DNA from: JADLEX01 sp964586775
GTDB taxonomy: Bacteria; Lernaellota; Lernaellaia; JACKCT01
DNA: 13,767 nt
Assembly (NCBI GenBank): GCA_964586775.1
Contig: CAZPJD010000198.1
Coordinates: 1 to 13,767, forward strand
Reading direction: 5' to 3'
Shown in pieces: positions 1-7,885 of the stretch; position 1 is the stretch's first letter, and the number at the start of each line of letters is the position of its first letter. The notes beneath the pieces are model-generated. The model worked only from the letters and a program-made list of their open reading frames with translations. It did no database searches and was not told where the DNA came from. The position numbers were made by a program, and so were the translations under genes.

Positions 1-1
1 C

Positions 2-997
2 GACCGGGCGAACCGCGGTCCGAAGTCGCGCCCCGGCATATACGTGCGCGATGCACAGGTGGACGAGTCGCAGAGAGAGCGACCAAAACTGTCCGACCTG
101 GACGCGTTGCCCTATCCAGCGTTCGATCTGTTCGACCTGAAAAAATACTGGCCGTTCTATTCGAGACGATGGCGCATGGAACTGCCGCTCTCCGCATCGC
201 GCGGCTGCCCGTTTCACTGCACTTTCTGCACGAAGGTCATGGGCGATCACGCTCGATATCGAACTCCGGCGGGGCTCGTGGAGGAGGTCGTCGCGCATCG
301 GAAGACTTACGGCGTCGAGCAGATGATCTTCACCGACGAAAACTTCACGCACAAACGGTCGCTCGTCGAGGGATTCTGCGAGGGCGTGATCGGCGAGGGA
401 TTGGCGGGGAAAATCCGTTTCATCTGCCAAAGCCGTGTCCAGGTCGCGCCCGCGACCATCAGCCTCATGGCCCGCGCAGGATTCACGCACATCACGTTCG
501 GCATCGAATCGGGGGATCAAACCATCCTCGACGGCGTGTGCAAGTCGATCCGACTCGAGGACACGCGACGCGCCGTGGAGGAGTCGAAAAAAGCCGGAAT
601 GGTGGTGGACGGGAACTTTGTGCTCGGCCTTCCCAACGAAACCGAGGAAACGATCCGGCGCACCATCCGCTTCGCCTGCGATTTGCCGCTCGACTACGCG
701 AGCTTTTTCCTGCTCGTCCCCTATCCCGGCAGCCGCGTACTCGATATGGCCAAGAAGGGCGAGGGGAATCTGCGTCTGTTGTCCGATCGGTGGGAGGATT
801 ACGGCAAGCAGGTCGGCGGCGCGGTGGAACTCGCCACGGTCAGTCGGCGGCGACTCCAGAAGCTTCAGTTCCACGGCTATCTGCGATTCTACGTTCATCC
901 CAAGCGATGGATCGGCGTCTTTCGCAAAGTGTCGGTCGCGACCGTCCTCGCCTATTTCGTGATGCGGCTCCGAGATTCCCTTCGCCCCGCGACGTGA
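2..997 (+). CDS. B12-binding radical SAM protein, sub-type I (5' end missing)
   Basis: The reading frame is open at the left window edge, so this is the C-terminal part of a longer protein; the GTG at 44 is an internal codon and not a convincing start. The visible part contains the rSAM cluster motif CX3CX2C (visible Cys 69, 73 and 76, in the context SRGCPFHCTFC), then typical barrel strands (FTDENF, FGIESGDQ, NFVLGLPNET). It ends in a basic tail with RFYVHPKRW, which matches RFYMKPRRW near the end of the protein at 11456-12859; the two are clearly the same sub-type. In that relative the first cluster Cys is residue 201, so about 130 codons, mostly the cobalamin-binding domain, lie upstream of the window. 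Relatives with this architecture (BchE, HpnP, HpnR, GrsA/B) cyclise or methylate unactivated carbons. The substrate here is unknown. It is convergent with the next gene, with a 27-base gap. Confidence 0.88.
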   Translation, partial: DRANRGPKSRPGIYVRDAQVDESQRERPKLSDLDALPYPAFDLFDLKKYWPFYSRRWRMELPLSASRGCPFHCTFCTKVMGDHARYRTPAGLVEEVVAHRKTYGVEQMIFTDENFTHKRSLVEGFCEGVIGEGLAGKIRFICQSRVQVAPATISLMARAGFTHITFGIESGDQTILDGVCKSIRLEDTRRAVEESKKAGMVVDGNFVLGLPNETEETIRRTIRFACDLPLDYASFFLLVPYPGSRVLDMAKKGEGNLRLLSDRWEDYGKQVGGAVELATVSRRRLQKLQFHGYLRFYVHPKRWIGVFRKVSVATVLAYFVMRLRDSLRPAT

Positions 998-1024
998 ACG
1001 GACCGCAACGCGAACCGCTCGAAA

Positions 1025-2575
1025 CTACGGTTCGGTCGGACCGTCGTTCGCGGATTTGCGAATCGCGCCGGTCGCCCGCAGCAACTTGTCCACGCGAACC
1101 TCGAAGATGCCGCAGCTCGACGTGACGAAGAGCCGCCCGCTCCCGGGCTCGATATGCACGCTGCGCGCGAGTCTTCCGATAAAAAGGCGCGCGACAACGC
1201 AGTGCGTGTCGAGGTCGATGAAGAGAAGATGGCCGTCGACATATCCCGCCGCCACGACGAGTCGGCGCGCGCGGTCGATCGCCAGTTCGCGCACGGTCGC
1301 GTCGGCGTCGATCCGATCCAGAACAGCGAGCGAGTCGCCGTCCAGCACCAGCACCTCGCGCGTGAGCGTCGCCGCCGCCCACACGCGGTTCGTCGTTTGG
1401 TCGTAATCGAGACCGATCGTCGGCACGCCCACGATCGACCGCGCCGTCACGTCGAACGCCCGATCGTCGAGCGTCACGAATTGGCGCGACACCACCGAGG
1501 CGTAGTAGAGGTTTCGATCGGGGCGGTGCGCGAGCGTGTCGAGGGTTCCCAGAAAGCCCAGGTCGCCCAGGTCTCGAAGTTCCAACCGGGCGTGTGTCGC
1601 GATGTCGAAGATCCCGACCACTCCTTCGTAGCCCAGCACGATCAGTCGCGAAGCGTCGAAATAAACCCGGATCGGCTCGAATTCGAGATCGATGACCGCG
1701 ATCTCCGCGAAGTCGCCATCGTACCCGATGACACGCACGGTGTGATGGCCATCGATGTCCAACACCACCACGTAGATCTCGCGACGGTCAGGATTTACCG
1801 TGATGCGCTGCGGATAGGAGCCGGTGGAATCGCCCGCGACGGGGATGAGCCGCGCATCCTCGAAGCGTGAGCCGTCGAGATCCAGGACGCCGATCGCGTC
1901 GTCGGCTCGTTCGAGATCCCATAATTTTTTCACGAGCCCCGATCGCCGCTGCTTCAGCGTGAAAAACAGGCGATTCGCCGAAGCGTCGGTTTTCACGTCG
2001 TACGCAAAACACGAACCGACATCGTCGCGCGCGTCGATCTGTTGTCGAGTCGCGACCGGGGAGAGGAACGGGCTCGCGGCGACGTTCACGCAAGCGGAAT
2101 CGAGCGAACCCACGTACGCGACCGCCATGGTCGCCACGCCCGCGTAGTTGAAGGCCAGGATCGCGGCGACGAGATCGATGCGCGGCGCGCGGGGCCAGTG
2201 CCGCGCGAGACGCCGCTGCGCGAGTGCGATGGTCGCGAGCCAGAGCGCGAACAGGCTGTATGCGACGGGAAAAATCCCCGCGCCGATGGGGATCAGCACG
2301 ATCGTCGGCACCAAGATCACGGCGGCAAACGCGGCGAGGACGATCGCATACGGCGCGCGCGGCCGTTTCGCGAGCAACGCCGAACGCCATTTGCGGTAAG
2401 ACACGATTTGCCGGAGGGCGAGCCGGTCGCCGATTCCGGCGGCGATGAGCACGCCGAAAACCGATGCGACCCATCGATAGGAGTCCAGCCGGCGCTCCAG
2501 AAAGGTGATCCCCATGATGTACGCCAGCGGAAACGTGAGCGCGGCGTAGATCGCGAGGCGCCGGAGGGAAGGCAT
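1025..2575 (-). CDS. Five-helix membrane protein with C-terminal beta-propeller-like domain
   Basis: This 516-residue protein is not recognised as a named family. Hydrophobic segments lie at about residues 7-26, 35-54, 76-96, 99-119 and 134-157, suggesting five transmembrane helices. The remaining roughly 350 residues are a soluble domain of short repeated beta-rich units (for example RITVNPDRREIYVVV, LDYDQTTNRVWAAA, LAIDRARRLVVAAG, VHIEPGSGRLFVTS). These resemble YVTN/NHL-type beta-propeller blades. With an odd number of helices the propeller would lie on the opposite side from the N-terminus; two Cys (162 and one in VGSCFAYD) flank the junction and could pair if it is extracytoplasmic. The start is the first ATG of the frame, with no strong ribosome site upstream. 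It lies 56 bases downstream of Tes-like A on the same strand, so co-transcription is likely. A scaffold or envelope sensor role is possible but unproven. Confidence 0.8.
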   Translation of the reverse strand: MPSLRRLAIYAALTFPLAYIMGITFLERRLDSYRWVASVFGVLIAAGIGDRLALRQIVSYRKWRSALLAKRPRAPYAIVLAAFAAVILVPTIVLIPIGAGIFPVAYSLFALWLATIALAQRRLARHWPRAPRIDLVAAILAFNYAGVATMAVAYVGSLDSACVNVAASPFLSPVATRQQIDARDDVGSCFAYDVKTDASANRLFFTLKQRRSGLVKKLWDLERADDAIGVLDLDGSRFEDARLIPVAGDSTGSYPQRITVNPDRREIYVVVLDIDGHHTVRVIGYDGDFAEIAVIDLEFEPIRVYFDASRLIVLGYEGVVGIFDIATHARLELRDLGDLGFLGTLDTLAHRPDRNLYYASVVSRQFVTLDDRAFDVTARSIVGVPTIGLDYDQTTNRVWAAATLTREVLVLDGDSLAVLDRIDADATVRELAIDRARRLVVAAGYVDGHLLFIDLDTHCVVARLFIGRLARSVHIEPGSGRLFVTSSCGIFEVRVDKLLRATGAIRKSANDGPTEP

Positions 2576-2631
2576 GAAACGATACTAGAAACGGGTCACG
2601 TCGAACGCAATCCACGTCCGGAGCACGGCTA

Positions 2632-3933
2632 TCATGTGGCGAAGCCCGTTGCCCGGGTTTCGCTGGGAGCCATTCGCTGCGTGGCGTCGGGAGTCTTTCG
2701 CAGCGTGGCGTTGTACAGACACACCGCGCGCAGTCCGTCGGCCGTGACGTAGGCCTTGGGACATTGGTGCGCGCTCACCCACTCCAAGCGTTCGCGGTCC
2801 AGAAAGGATTCGACGACCACGCCGAGCACGCCCGGTCTACTGACGCATTGTCTTCGCCCCCTCGTCACGGACAGGACCTGAGGCAGCAGACCGGCGAACC
2901 CGCGCCCCCGCCAGAGCCCGACGGGATCCATCAACCGCGTCACCGGCGTGTAGCGCCCACCCCTGCGGGCCAAATATGTGCCGACGAAGCACGACGTGAC
3001 ATGAAAATCGGATGACCCCGTCAAGCGCCCCATCCACCCGGCGAGCTTCATCGAACGCACGAAGTCGCGCTCGGCGATCGCACCGTCCGTGCTGTCCCGC
3101 AGGAACGCGACGAAGTCGTGCAGGTCGAAGCGGCGCGATTCGCCATCCACGGCGTTACGTCCGATGTCGGCGGCGGGAAGGTAGCCGACGAGCGAGACCT
3201 GCGGCGTGCGCAGCGCGTAGTCGAGGATGGGTCGCGTTTGATGGTCGTTGACGCCCGGAACGATCATGCATGCGAGGATGATGTTGAAATCGCGACGCAC
3301 GAGCGCATCCAGCACGCGAAGTTTCAGATCGAGCAAATCCGCGCCGCGGATGACCGGGTAGGCGTCGCGATCGAATCCGTCGAATTGAAGACACACGGTG
3401 CGCAGCCCGGCGCACACAAGCCGCTCCAGAAAGTCCTCGTCGGCCAAACGGATCCCGTTGGTGTCGAGCTTGACGTGGAACCCCATCCGTGTGACCTCGG
3501 CGACGAAGTCGGGCAGGTCCGAACGAAGGGTCGGCTCGCCGCCGAGGACGCTGAGGATCGGCTTTGGGCCGCGCACTCGGCGCAGGACCTCCAGATACGG
3601 CGTGAGCGGCGGATCGTCGGACGCGACGTGGGTTCCGGAATCGGCGAAGCAGATGGAGCAGGTGAGGTTGCACCGGCCGATGACATCCAGATACAGCTCG
3701 TTGACGCGCCCATCGACGGTCTCGGGAACCGGTCTGGGCACTGTGTGGTCGTTGAACGCGCCATAGGCGCGATAGAAGTCCGCTCCCGTTTTGAAGACGT
3801 GCGTTCGCGGACCGCAGGCCGGGCAAGCCGAGTCGAGGTCGATGCGCCCTTCGCGCTCGACGAGCCGCGCCGCGACCCAATCGCCGCACGCGCGGCAATA
3901 CGATCGCGTTTCGCGCACGGGTCGATCGGACAT
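2632..3933 (-). CDS. Tes-like radical SAM enzyme A (tetraether lipid synthase-type architecture)
   Basis: A 433-residue rSAM protein. An N-terminal knuckle pair CX2C...CX2C (Cys 13, 16, 37, 40) is of rubredoxin/zinc-ribbon type. It is followed by the rSAM motif RCNLTCSICF (Cys 88, 92, 95), the SAM-contacting GGEPTLR, a KLDTNGIRL strand, LQFDGF and PGVNDHQ. Near the C-terminus a conserved Cys (VTSCFVG) and a CX8GX4C motif (HQC...DGLRAVC, followed by LYN) look like ligands of auxiliary iron-sulfur clusters. This order matches what is known for the Tes/MJ0619 family, which couples lipid alkyl chains through C-C bonds. Assignment is by motif memory only, and a related but distinct activity is possible. 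A strong ribosome site GGAGG (3943-3947) sits 9 bases before the ATG. It heads a minus-strand unit with the membrane/propeller gene and is divergent from twitch-rSAM A. It is the only Tes-like copy outside the right-hand operon. Confidence 0.85.
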   Translation of the reverse strand: MSDRPVRETRSYCRACGDWVAARLVEREGRIDLDSACPACGPRTHVFKTGADFYRAYGAFNDHTVPRPVPETVDGRVNELYLDVIGRCNLTCSICFADSGTHVASDDPPLTPYLEVLRRVRGPKPILSVLGGEPTLRSDLPDFVAEVTRMGFHVKLDTNGIRLADEDFLERLVCAGLRTVCLQFDGFDRDAYPVIRGADLLDLKLRVLDALVRRDFNIILACMIVPGVNDHQTRPILDYALRTPQVSLVGYLPAADIGRNAVDGESRRFDLHDFVAFLRDSTDGAIAERDFVRSMKLAGWMGRLTGSSDFHVTSCFVGTYLARRGGRYTPVTRLMDPVGLWRGRGFAGLLPQVLSVTRGRRQCVSRPGVLGVVVESFLDRERLEWVSAHQCPKAYVTADGLRAVCLYNATLRKTPDATQRMAPSETRATGFAT

Positions 3934-4055
3934 CTAAGAGGTCCTCCGGTCAATCGACTTCGACCACATTCGATGGCACATCCGCTCGATCACGGATGCG
4001 GGAGAGACGGGCGTCGCAGCCGCTCGATCGATGGTCATTTCCGCAACGATGCGTG

Positions 4056-4074
4056 TACAATGCCAAAAATTGGC
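4056..4074 (+). promoter_or_regulatory. Putative promoter -10 with dyad operator at the start site of twitch-rSAM A
   Basis: A TACAAT hexamer (4056-4061, five of six to the -10 consensus) is followed at once by a perfect inverted repeat GCCAA-AAA-TTGGC (4062-4074), centred where transcription would begin. A weak -35 candidate TGGTCA lies at 4032-4037, 18 bases upstream. The coding start is at 4124, giving a leader of roughly 55 bases. A repressor bound at the dyad would block initiation. The dyad arms are only 5 bases, so chance is possible. Confidence 0.35.
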
Positions 4075-4123
4075 TTCGTCGCAAACACGCGAGCCCGAAT
4101 CCGTGACTCGAGGGCCACCCAGG

Positions 4124-5200
4124 ATGAGTTGGAACGGTCGGTCGACCGAATCGCCATTCCAGTCCTTTCGCCGGATCGCTCTGGCTTCCCGCGCATTTCT
4201 GGCGAACGCCACCGCGCGCCAGATTCTGACCCTTGGGCGCTCGATGGCCTTTCTTCGGTCTACAAACGTTTCCGTGGGACTGATTGCGGTGACGTACAGA
4301 TGCCAAAATGACTGCGTTCATTGCGGCGTCAAAGGATATTTGGTGCGGCGGTCTCGGGAACTGACTCGGGAAGAGATTTTCGATGTCGTCGATCAGATGT
4401 CCGCCATGCGGATTCCCGTTCTGGTCCTGTTCGGCGGCGAGCCTTTGATTCGCGAGGATCTCGCCGAGATGATCGCCTACGCGACAAGTCGCGGGATGCT
4501 GGTGAAAATCGACACCAACGGGCAATCCCTCGATGAGCGTAGGCTGTTCGAATTGAAGCGTGCTCGCGTCAATTTCATCGGCGTCAGTATCGATTCGGCG
4601 GACGCCGAGCGTCACGACGTCCTTCGAGCGCGTCAGGGGAACTACGCCCGCGCGGTCGAATCCGTCCAATTGTGCGTACGTCATGGAGTTCCCGTTTCCG
4701 TGGCGACGTATGCGACGCGCGAGAACATCCACAATGGAGAACTGGCTCGTGTCATTCGGCTGGGAAAAGAACTCGGAGCGACCAACGTCCGCGTATTGGA
4801 GCCAACCCTCTCGGGTCGCTGGCTGAAAGAGGAAGCGTTCTTATTGACCGAGGACGATCGTCGCGTGCTCGCGACGTTGCTCGACGGGAAATTCGTATAC
4901 GGTCGATATCTGTCGGGGACCTGCCTCGCGGCTGATCGCAAGCTCCTGTTCGTTTCCGCGTACGGAGACGTTCAACCGTGCGGCTTGGTTCCATTCGCAT
5001 TCGGCAACATTCGTACGGAACCCTTGGCTGCGATCGTGAGCCGGATGCACGGCCATCGATTTCTGGAAGGATTGGGACCGGACAACTGCGTCGCAAACGT
5101 CCCCAGAATACGGCTGGAGTATCTTTCCCGAGTGCCGCCGGGCGCGGCACCTCCGTGGGACATCGACACCTTGGGGCCGGCGGGCAACACGGACGGTTAG
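4124..5200 (+). CDS. Twitch/SPASM-type radical SAM protein A
   Basis: A 358-residue rSAM protein. The frame is open further upstream (to an ATG at 4031), but the ATG at 4124 is preferred. A GAGGG ribosome site (4110-4114) precedes it by 9 bases, and homology to the paralogue at 7885-6857 begins just inside this start. The motif CQNDCVHC gives cluster ligands Cys 60, 64 and 67. FGGEPLIREDL contacts SAM, and KIDTNG and SVSIDS-like barrel strands follow. The C-terminal part has CX13GX4C (Cys 267, Gly 281, Cys 286) and a further Cys 322, which is a shortened SPASM or 'twitch' pattern expected to hold one auxiliary cluster. PqqE/MoaA/NirJ-type relatives act on peptides or cofactors, so the substrate cannot be read from the family. 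Two 60-base samples (4321-4380 and 4681-4740) count to 53% and 57% GC against 67% in a sample of the paralogue (7261-7320), so base use differs. Confidence 0.87.
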   Translation: MSWNGRSTESPFQSFRRIALASRAFLANATARQILTLGRSMAFLRSTNVSVGLIAVTYRCQNDCVHCGVKGYLVRRSRELTREEIFDVVDQMSAMRIPVLVLFGGEPLIREDLAEMIAYATSRGMLVKIDTNGQSLDERRLFELKRARVNFIGVSIDSADAERHDVLRARQGNYARAVESVQLCVRHGVPVSVATYATRENIHNGELARVIRLGKELGATNVRVLEPTLSGRWLKEEAFLLTEDDRRVLATLLDGKFVYGRYLSGTCLAADRKLLFVSAYGDVQPCGLVPFAFGNIRTEPLAAIVSRMHGHRFLEGLGPDNCVANVPRIRLEYLSRVPPGAAPPWDIDTLGPAGNTDG

Positions 5201-5247
5201 CGGGTCACGCAGGTCGTTCGTGACAATTTGCGTGCTTTCGCACAGAA

Positions 5248-5289
5248 ATCGCGACTCCATGTTTCGCGATACTTCTGACAGGCTATAGT
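5248..5289 (+). promoter_or_regulatory. Putative promoter region with inverted repeat before B12-rSAM II
   Basis: In the 129-base gap after twitch-rSAM A there is an inverted repeat ATCGCGA (5248-5254) and TCGCGAT (5264-5270) with 9 bases between the arms. A -10-like TATAGT (5284-5289, five of six) follows. No good -35 hexamer is present at the right distance, and the dyad occupies that place, which would suit an activator-dependent promoter. The coding start is 40 bases downstream. The element may let the B12-rSAM gene be expressed independently of twitch-rSAM A. Confidence 0.35.
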
Positions 5290-5329
5290 TGGTGCGACGG
5301 CTTGTGATGCCGATTTTCCGGGGTCGTCC

Positions 5330-6826
5330 ATGAAGGTCGTTTTCGTTTTGGGAGCGCACGAGATCATCGGGGCGGAGTACGTCGCCGCGATGCTGCGCGC
5401 GAACGGCGTCGAGGTGGACAGCGTCTATGACGCGGAACTCTTCGACGACCTGCTCTTCATCAACCGTTCACTGGCGCGGTTGCTCGATCGAAAGCGCCGC
5501 GTGGTGCGCGAAATCGTCGACGCGCGGCCCGATCTCGTCGCATTCTCCATCGCGACGCCCAATCTGCGCTGGGCGCTTCGCATCGCGAACGGCGTGAAAG
5601 CCGTCGCCGACGTGCCCATCGTCTTCGGCGGCATTCACGCCTCGGCGGTGCCCGATCGCCTGATGCAAAACGCCTGCGCCGATTTTGCCGTTGTCGGCGA
5701 GGGCGAATTCGCGCTGCTCGATCTCGTGCGCGCGCTCGGGTCCGGCGATCGAAGCGCGGTGGAGTCCGTCGCGAATCTCTGGTACCGCCGGGACGGCGTG
5801 CCCACGGGCAATCCGCTGCGTCCCCTCAATCGCAACCTCGACGCGCTGCCGTACCCCGACAAGAGCATCTACTACCGACATGTCCCCGGCTACGCCCACT
5901 GCTACAAGCTCACGGCGGCCCGCGGTTGTCCTCACGTATGCACCTTCTGCTACCACTCGTGGTGGCGCGAGATGTACAAGGGCGACGGGGGCTACGTGCG
6001 CCGTCGATCGGTCGATGCCGTCATCGAGGAGCTGAAGGACGCGAAGAAACGATGGAATCCGCGGATCGTCCGCTTCAACGACGAGGACCTGTCGCACCAC
6101 AAGGGGTGGATCACCGAATTCGCCGAACGGTATCGGCGCGAAATCGGACTCCCGTTCTGGTGCTATTCCCACCCCGCCACCATGGATGCCGACAAGGCCC
6201 ACCTGCTCAAGGAGGCGGGGTGCTACCGCACCGAACTCGGTGTTCAGGCGATCTGGGACGAATCGAAAAAGATCCTCGGTCGTGTCGAATCCGTGGATCA
6301 GATCCGCGAGTCGTTCCGCGTGCTGCGCGAGGCGGGGGTCCCTGTGGCGGCGGACAACCTGTTTTACGTTCCGGGTCAGACCGTCGAGGAAATCGAAGAC
6401 CTCGCGCGGTTTTACAACGAAAACCGCGTGGACATCACACAAAACGCCGCGCTGCACTATTTTCCGCGCATTCCGATCATCGAGACCGCGAGGAGCCGCG
6501 GGATTCTCAGCGAGGAGCGCGTAAGGGAACTGAACGAGGCTCCCGCGGACAAGATGGTGCTTTACGCCAGCTTCGAGTTCGACAAAACCATCGAGCGCCT
6601 GCGCGCGTACATGTCGCTGCTGCTGTTGCTGCCCAAGCGGGTGAATGACCTCATCATCCGCCGGCGATGGTGGCGCTTCATCCCCGTGCTTCACCCGATC
6701 TTCGTGTTCGGATTCGTCTCGGCGTTTCACGCGCCCAAGGCGGACTACTGGTACGAGCGGCGGCACAAAGACCGCTACCGCCGCTTCGTTTCGCGCCGGC
6801 TCAGAGAAGCGTTCGGCTTCGCCTGA
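5330..6826 (+). CDS. B12-binding radical SAM protein, sub-type II (complete)
   Basis: A complete 498-residue protein. Residues 1 to about 150 form a Rossmann-like cobalamin-binding domain, with VPIVFGGIHAS and FAVVGEGEFALL, the pattern seen in BchE-type proteins. No DXHXXG motif is seen, which is common in this class. The rSAM motif is Cys 200, 204 and 207 in AARGCPHVCTFCY, followed by FNDEDLS, ELGVQAIWD and NLFYVPGQT barrel strands. The C-terminal section has a hydrophobic stretch with leucine runs (AYMSLLLLLPKR) and an aromatic/basic RRRWWRF, suggesting membrane association, fitting a lipid substrate. The start ATG has a weak GGGG ribosome site about 7 bases upstream. A second protein of the same sub-type begins at 12867; both share ELFDD/QLFDD, NLRWAL/NYRWAL and GEGEFALL. 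Methylation, cyclisation or rearrangement of an unactivated carbon is expected; the exact reaction is unknown. Confidence 0.9.
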   Translation: MKVVFVLGAHEIIGAEYVAAMLRANGVEVDSVYDAELFDDLLFINRSLARLLDRKRRVVREIVDARPDLVAFSIATPNLRWALRIANGVKAVADVPIVFGGIHASAVPDRLMQNACADFAVVGEGEFALLDLVRALGSGDRSAVESVANLWYRRDGVPTGNPLRPLNRNLDALPYPDKSIYYRHVPGYAHCYKLTAARGCPHVCTFCYHSWWREMYKGDGGYVRRRSVDAVIEELKDAKKRWNPRIVRFNDEDLSHHKGWITEFAERYRREIGLPFWCYSHPATMDADKAHLLKEAGCYRTELGVQAIWDESKKILGRVESVDQIRESFRVLREAGVPVAADNLFYVPGQTVEEIEDLARFYNENRVDITQNAALHYFPRIPIIETARSRGILSEERVRELNEAPADKMVLYASFEFDKTIERLRAYMSLLLLLPKRVNDLIIRRRWWRFIPVLHPIFVFGFVSAFHAPKADYWYERRHKDRYRRFVSRRLREAFGFA

Positions 6827-6843
6827 AGCGTTCGGCTTCGCCT
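6806..6843. repeat. Tandem 19-base repeat with hairpin potential at a convergent gene junction
   Basis: Two perfect head-to-tail copies of a 19-base unit (6806-6824 and 6825-6843, beginning GAAGCGTTCGG) straddle the stop codon of B12-rSAM II at 6824-6826. Each copy can fold as a GAAGC/GCTTC stem with a five-base loop. The repeat lies between convergent genes, 13 bases from the end of twitch-rSAM B. It may help separate converging transcription or stabilise 3' ends, but no T tract follows on either strand, so it is not a standard intrinsic terminator. Confidence 0.75.
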
Positions 6844-6856
6844 CTCCGTTCCGCGT

Positions 6857-7885
6857 TCAGGATACCGCGCTGATGGGCAGCGGCAGCTCCACGTTGTCCG
6901 GAATCGCCACCGTGTACTTCTCGCGGAATTGCGGATCGTTCGCGATGCACATGGCGGGGTGGACGTCGGTGATGAGCGGATGCGCCGCGATCTCGTCCAG
7001 GATCTCGCGCAGCGGGCGTTCGCTGATGTTGCCCCAACTGATCGGGATGAACGCGCACGCCTGCACGTCGCCGTAGGGAGAGACGTAGAACGTCTGTTTC
7101 TCGGCGCACAGGCATTTGCGGAACATGTTCCAGTAGACGAACTCGTGATCGATGATCGTCTTGACCTTCTCGATCTCGTCGTGCGTCAGGCGTTCGTGCT
7201 CGCTTTGCAGCCACTGGCCGGAGAGCGTCGGCAGCAGCACGCGCACGCCCGAGGCACCCAGCTCGCGCGCCATCGACACGACCTTCGGGATCTCGTCCGA
7301 CTCGATGTTGGCCCTCGACGCATACGTGCCCACGGTCACCGGAATGCCCGCGCTCACGCACGCGCGGATCGCGCGCACCGCCGCCTCCCACGCGCCCTTA
7401 TAACCGCGGAAGGTGTCGTGCTTTTCGGGGTCCGCCGCGTCGAGGCTCACCGAGATGTTGTTGATGCGCGCGCGCTGGAGCTGGGCCGCCTTCGCTTCGT
7501 CGAGGAAAAAACCGTTGGTGTCGATCTTCACCATCATGCCCTTGCCCGCGGCGTACTCCACGATTTGGGGCAGGTCGTCGCGCAGCAGCGGCTCGCCGCC
7601 GACGAGGTTGAGCACGACCACGTTGAGGTCGAAGATTTGGTCGATCGCGCTCTTCATCTGATCGAGCGTCATCTCCTTCGACCGATGGATGCCGTATCGG
7701 CCCATGCCGCAGTGAAGGCAGTTGTACTGGCAGCGGTATGTCACCCCCAACAAGCCGGCCGTCACCTTGGTCGATTTCTGGCGAATCATCGCCTTGGCGA
7801 GCGTCTCGATCTGAAGCGCCGTCGCGTTCTTGATGAAGGTCCGATAAACGAGCTTGTTTCCCTTGACCGTCTCCAGAAAGCTCAT
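6857..7885 (-). CDS. Twitch/SPASM-type radical SAM protein B
   Basis: A 342-residue paralogue of the protein at 4124-5200. The frame stays open for another 230 codons upstream, but that stretch is the shadow of the TetR gene. The ATG at 7885 is chosen because a GGGGG ribosome site lies a few bases upstream and the protein starts in register with its paralogue. Cys 52, 56 and 59 (CQYNCLHC) hold the SAM cluster, VGGEPLLRDDL contacts SAM, and KIDTNG and VSLDAAD follow. The C-terminus has CX13GX4C (Cys 258, Gly 272, Cys 277), an extra Cys 260, and Cys 313, a reduced SPASM set. Its ATG overlaps the TGA of the TetR gene (ATGA at 7885-7882), so translation is coupled and it belongs to the TetR regulon. 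As with the paralogue, the family alone does not name a substrate. Confidence 0.9.
   Translation of the reverse strand: MSFLETVKGNKLVYRTFIKNATALQIETLAKAMIRQKSTKVTAGLLGVTYRCQYNCLHCGMGRYGIHRSKEMTLDQMKSAIDQIFDLNVVVLNLVGGEPLLRDDLPQIVEYAAGKGMMVKIDTNGFFLDEAKAAQLQRARINNISVSLDAADPEKHDTFRGYKGAWEAAVRAIRACVSAGIPVTVGTYASRANIESDEIPKVVSMARELGASGVRVLLPTLSGQWLQSEHERLTHDEIEKVKTIIDHEFVYWNMFRKCLCAEKQTFYVSPYGDVQACAFIPISWGNISERPLREILDEIAAHPLITDVHPAMCIANDPQFREKYTVAIPDNVELPLPISAVS

Noticed and set aside
2042..2752. Plus-strand open frame opposite the membrane/propeller gene
   Set aside because: The translation is Arg/Asp/Glu/His-rich shadow sequence; the minus strand shows clear helices and beta repeats.
4031..4123. 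Longer N-terminus of twitch-rSAM A from the ATG at 4031
   Set aside because: The extra 31 residues have no counterpart in the paralogue, would overlap the candidate promoter and dyad, and the ATG at 4124 has a better ribosome site.
3118..4311. Long plus-strand open frame opposite Tes-like A
   Set aside because: It is antisense to a well-supported rSAM gene, and its translation has no recognisable motifs; open antisense frames are common at this GC content.
5204..5224. GTCACG/CGTGAC inverted repeat after twitch-rSAM A as a terminator
   Set aside because: The stem is only 6 bases with a 9-base loop and no T tract follows.
5468..6766. 432-codon minus-strand open frame within B12-rSAM II
   Set aside because: The opposite strand encodes a complete cobalamin-binding/rSAM protein with all motifs; this frame shows none.
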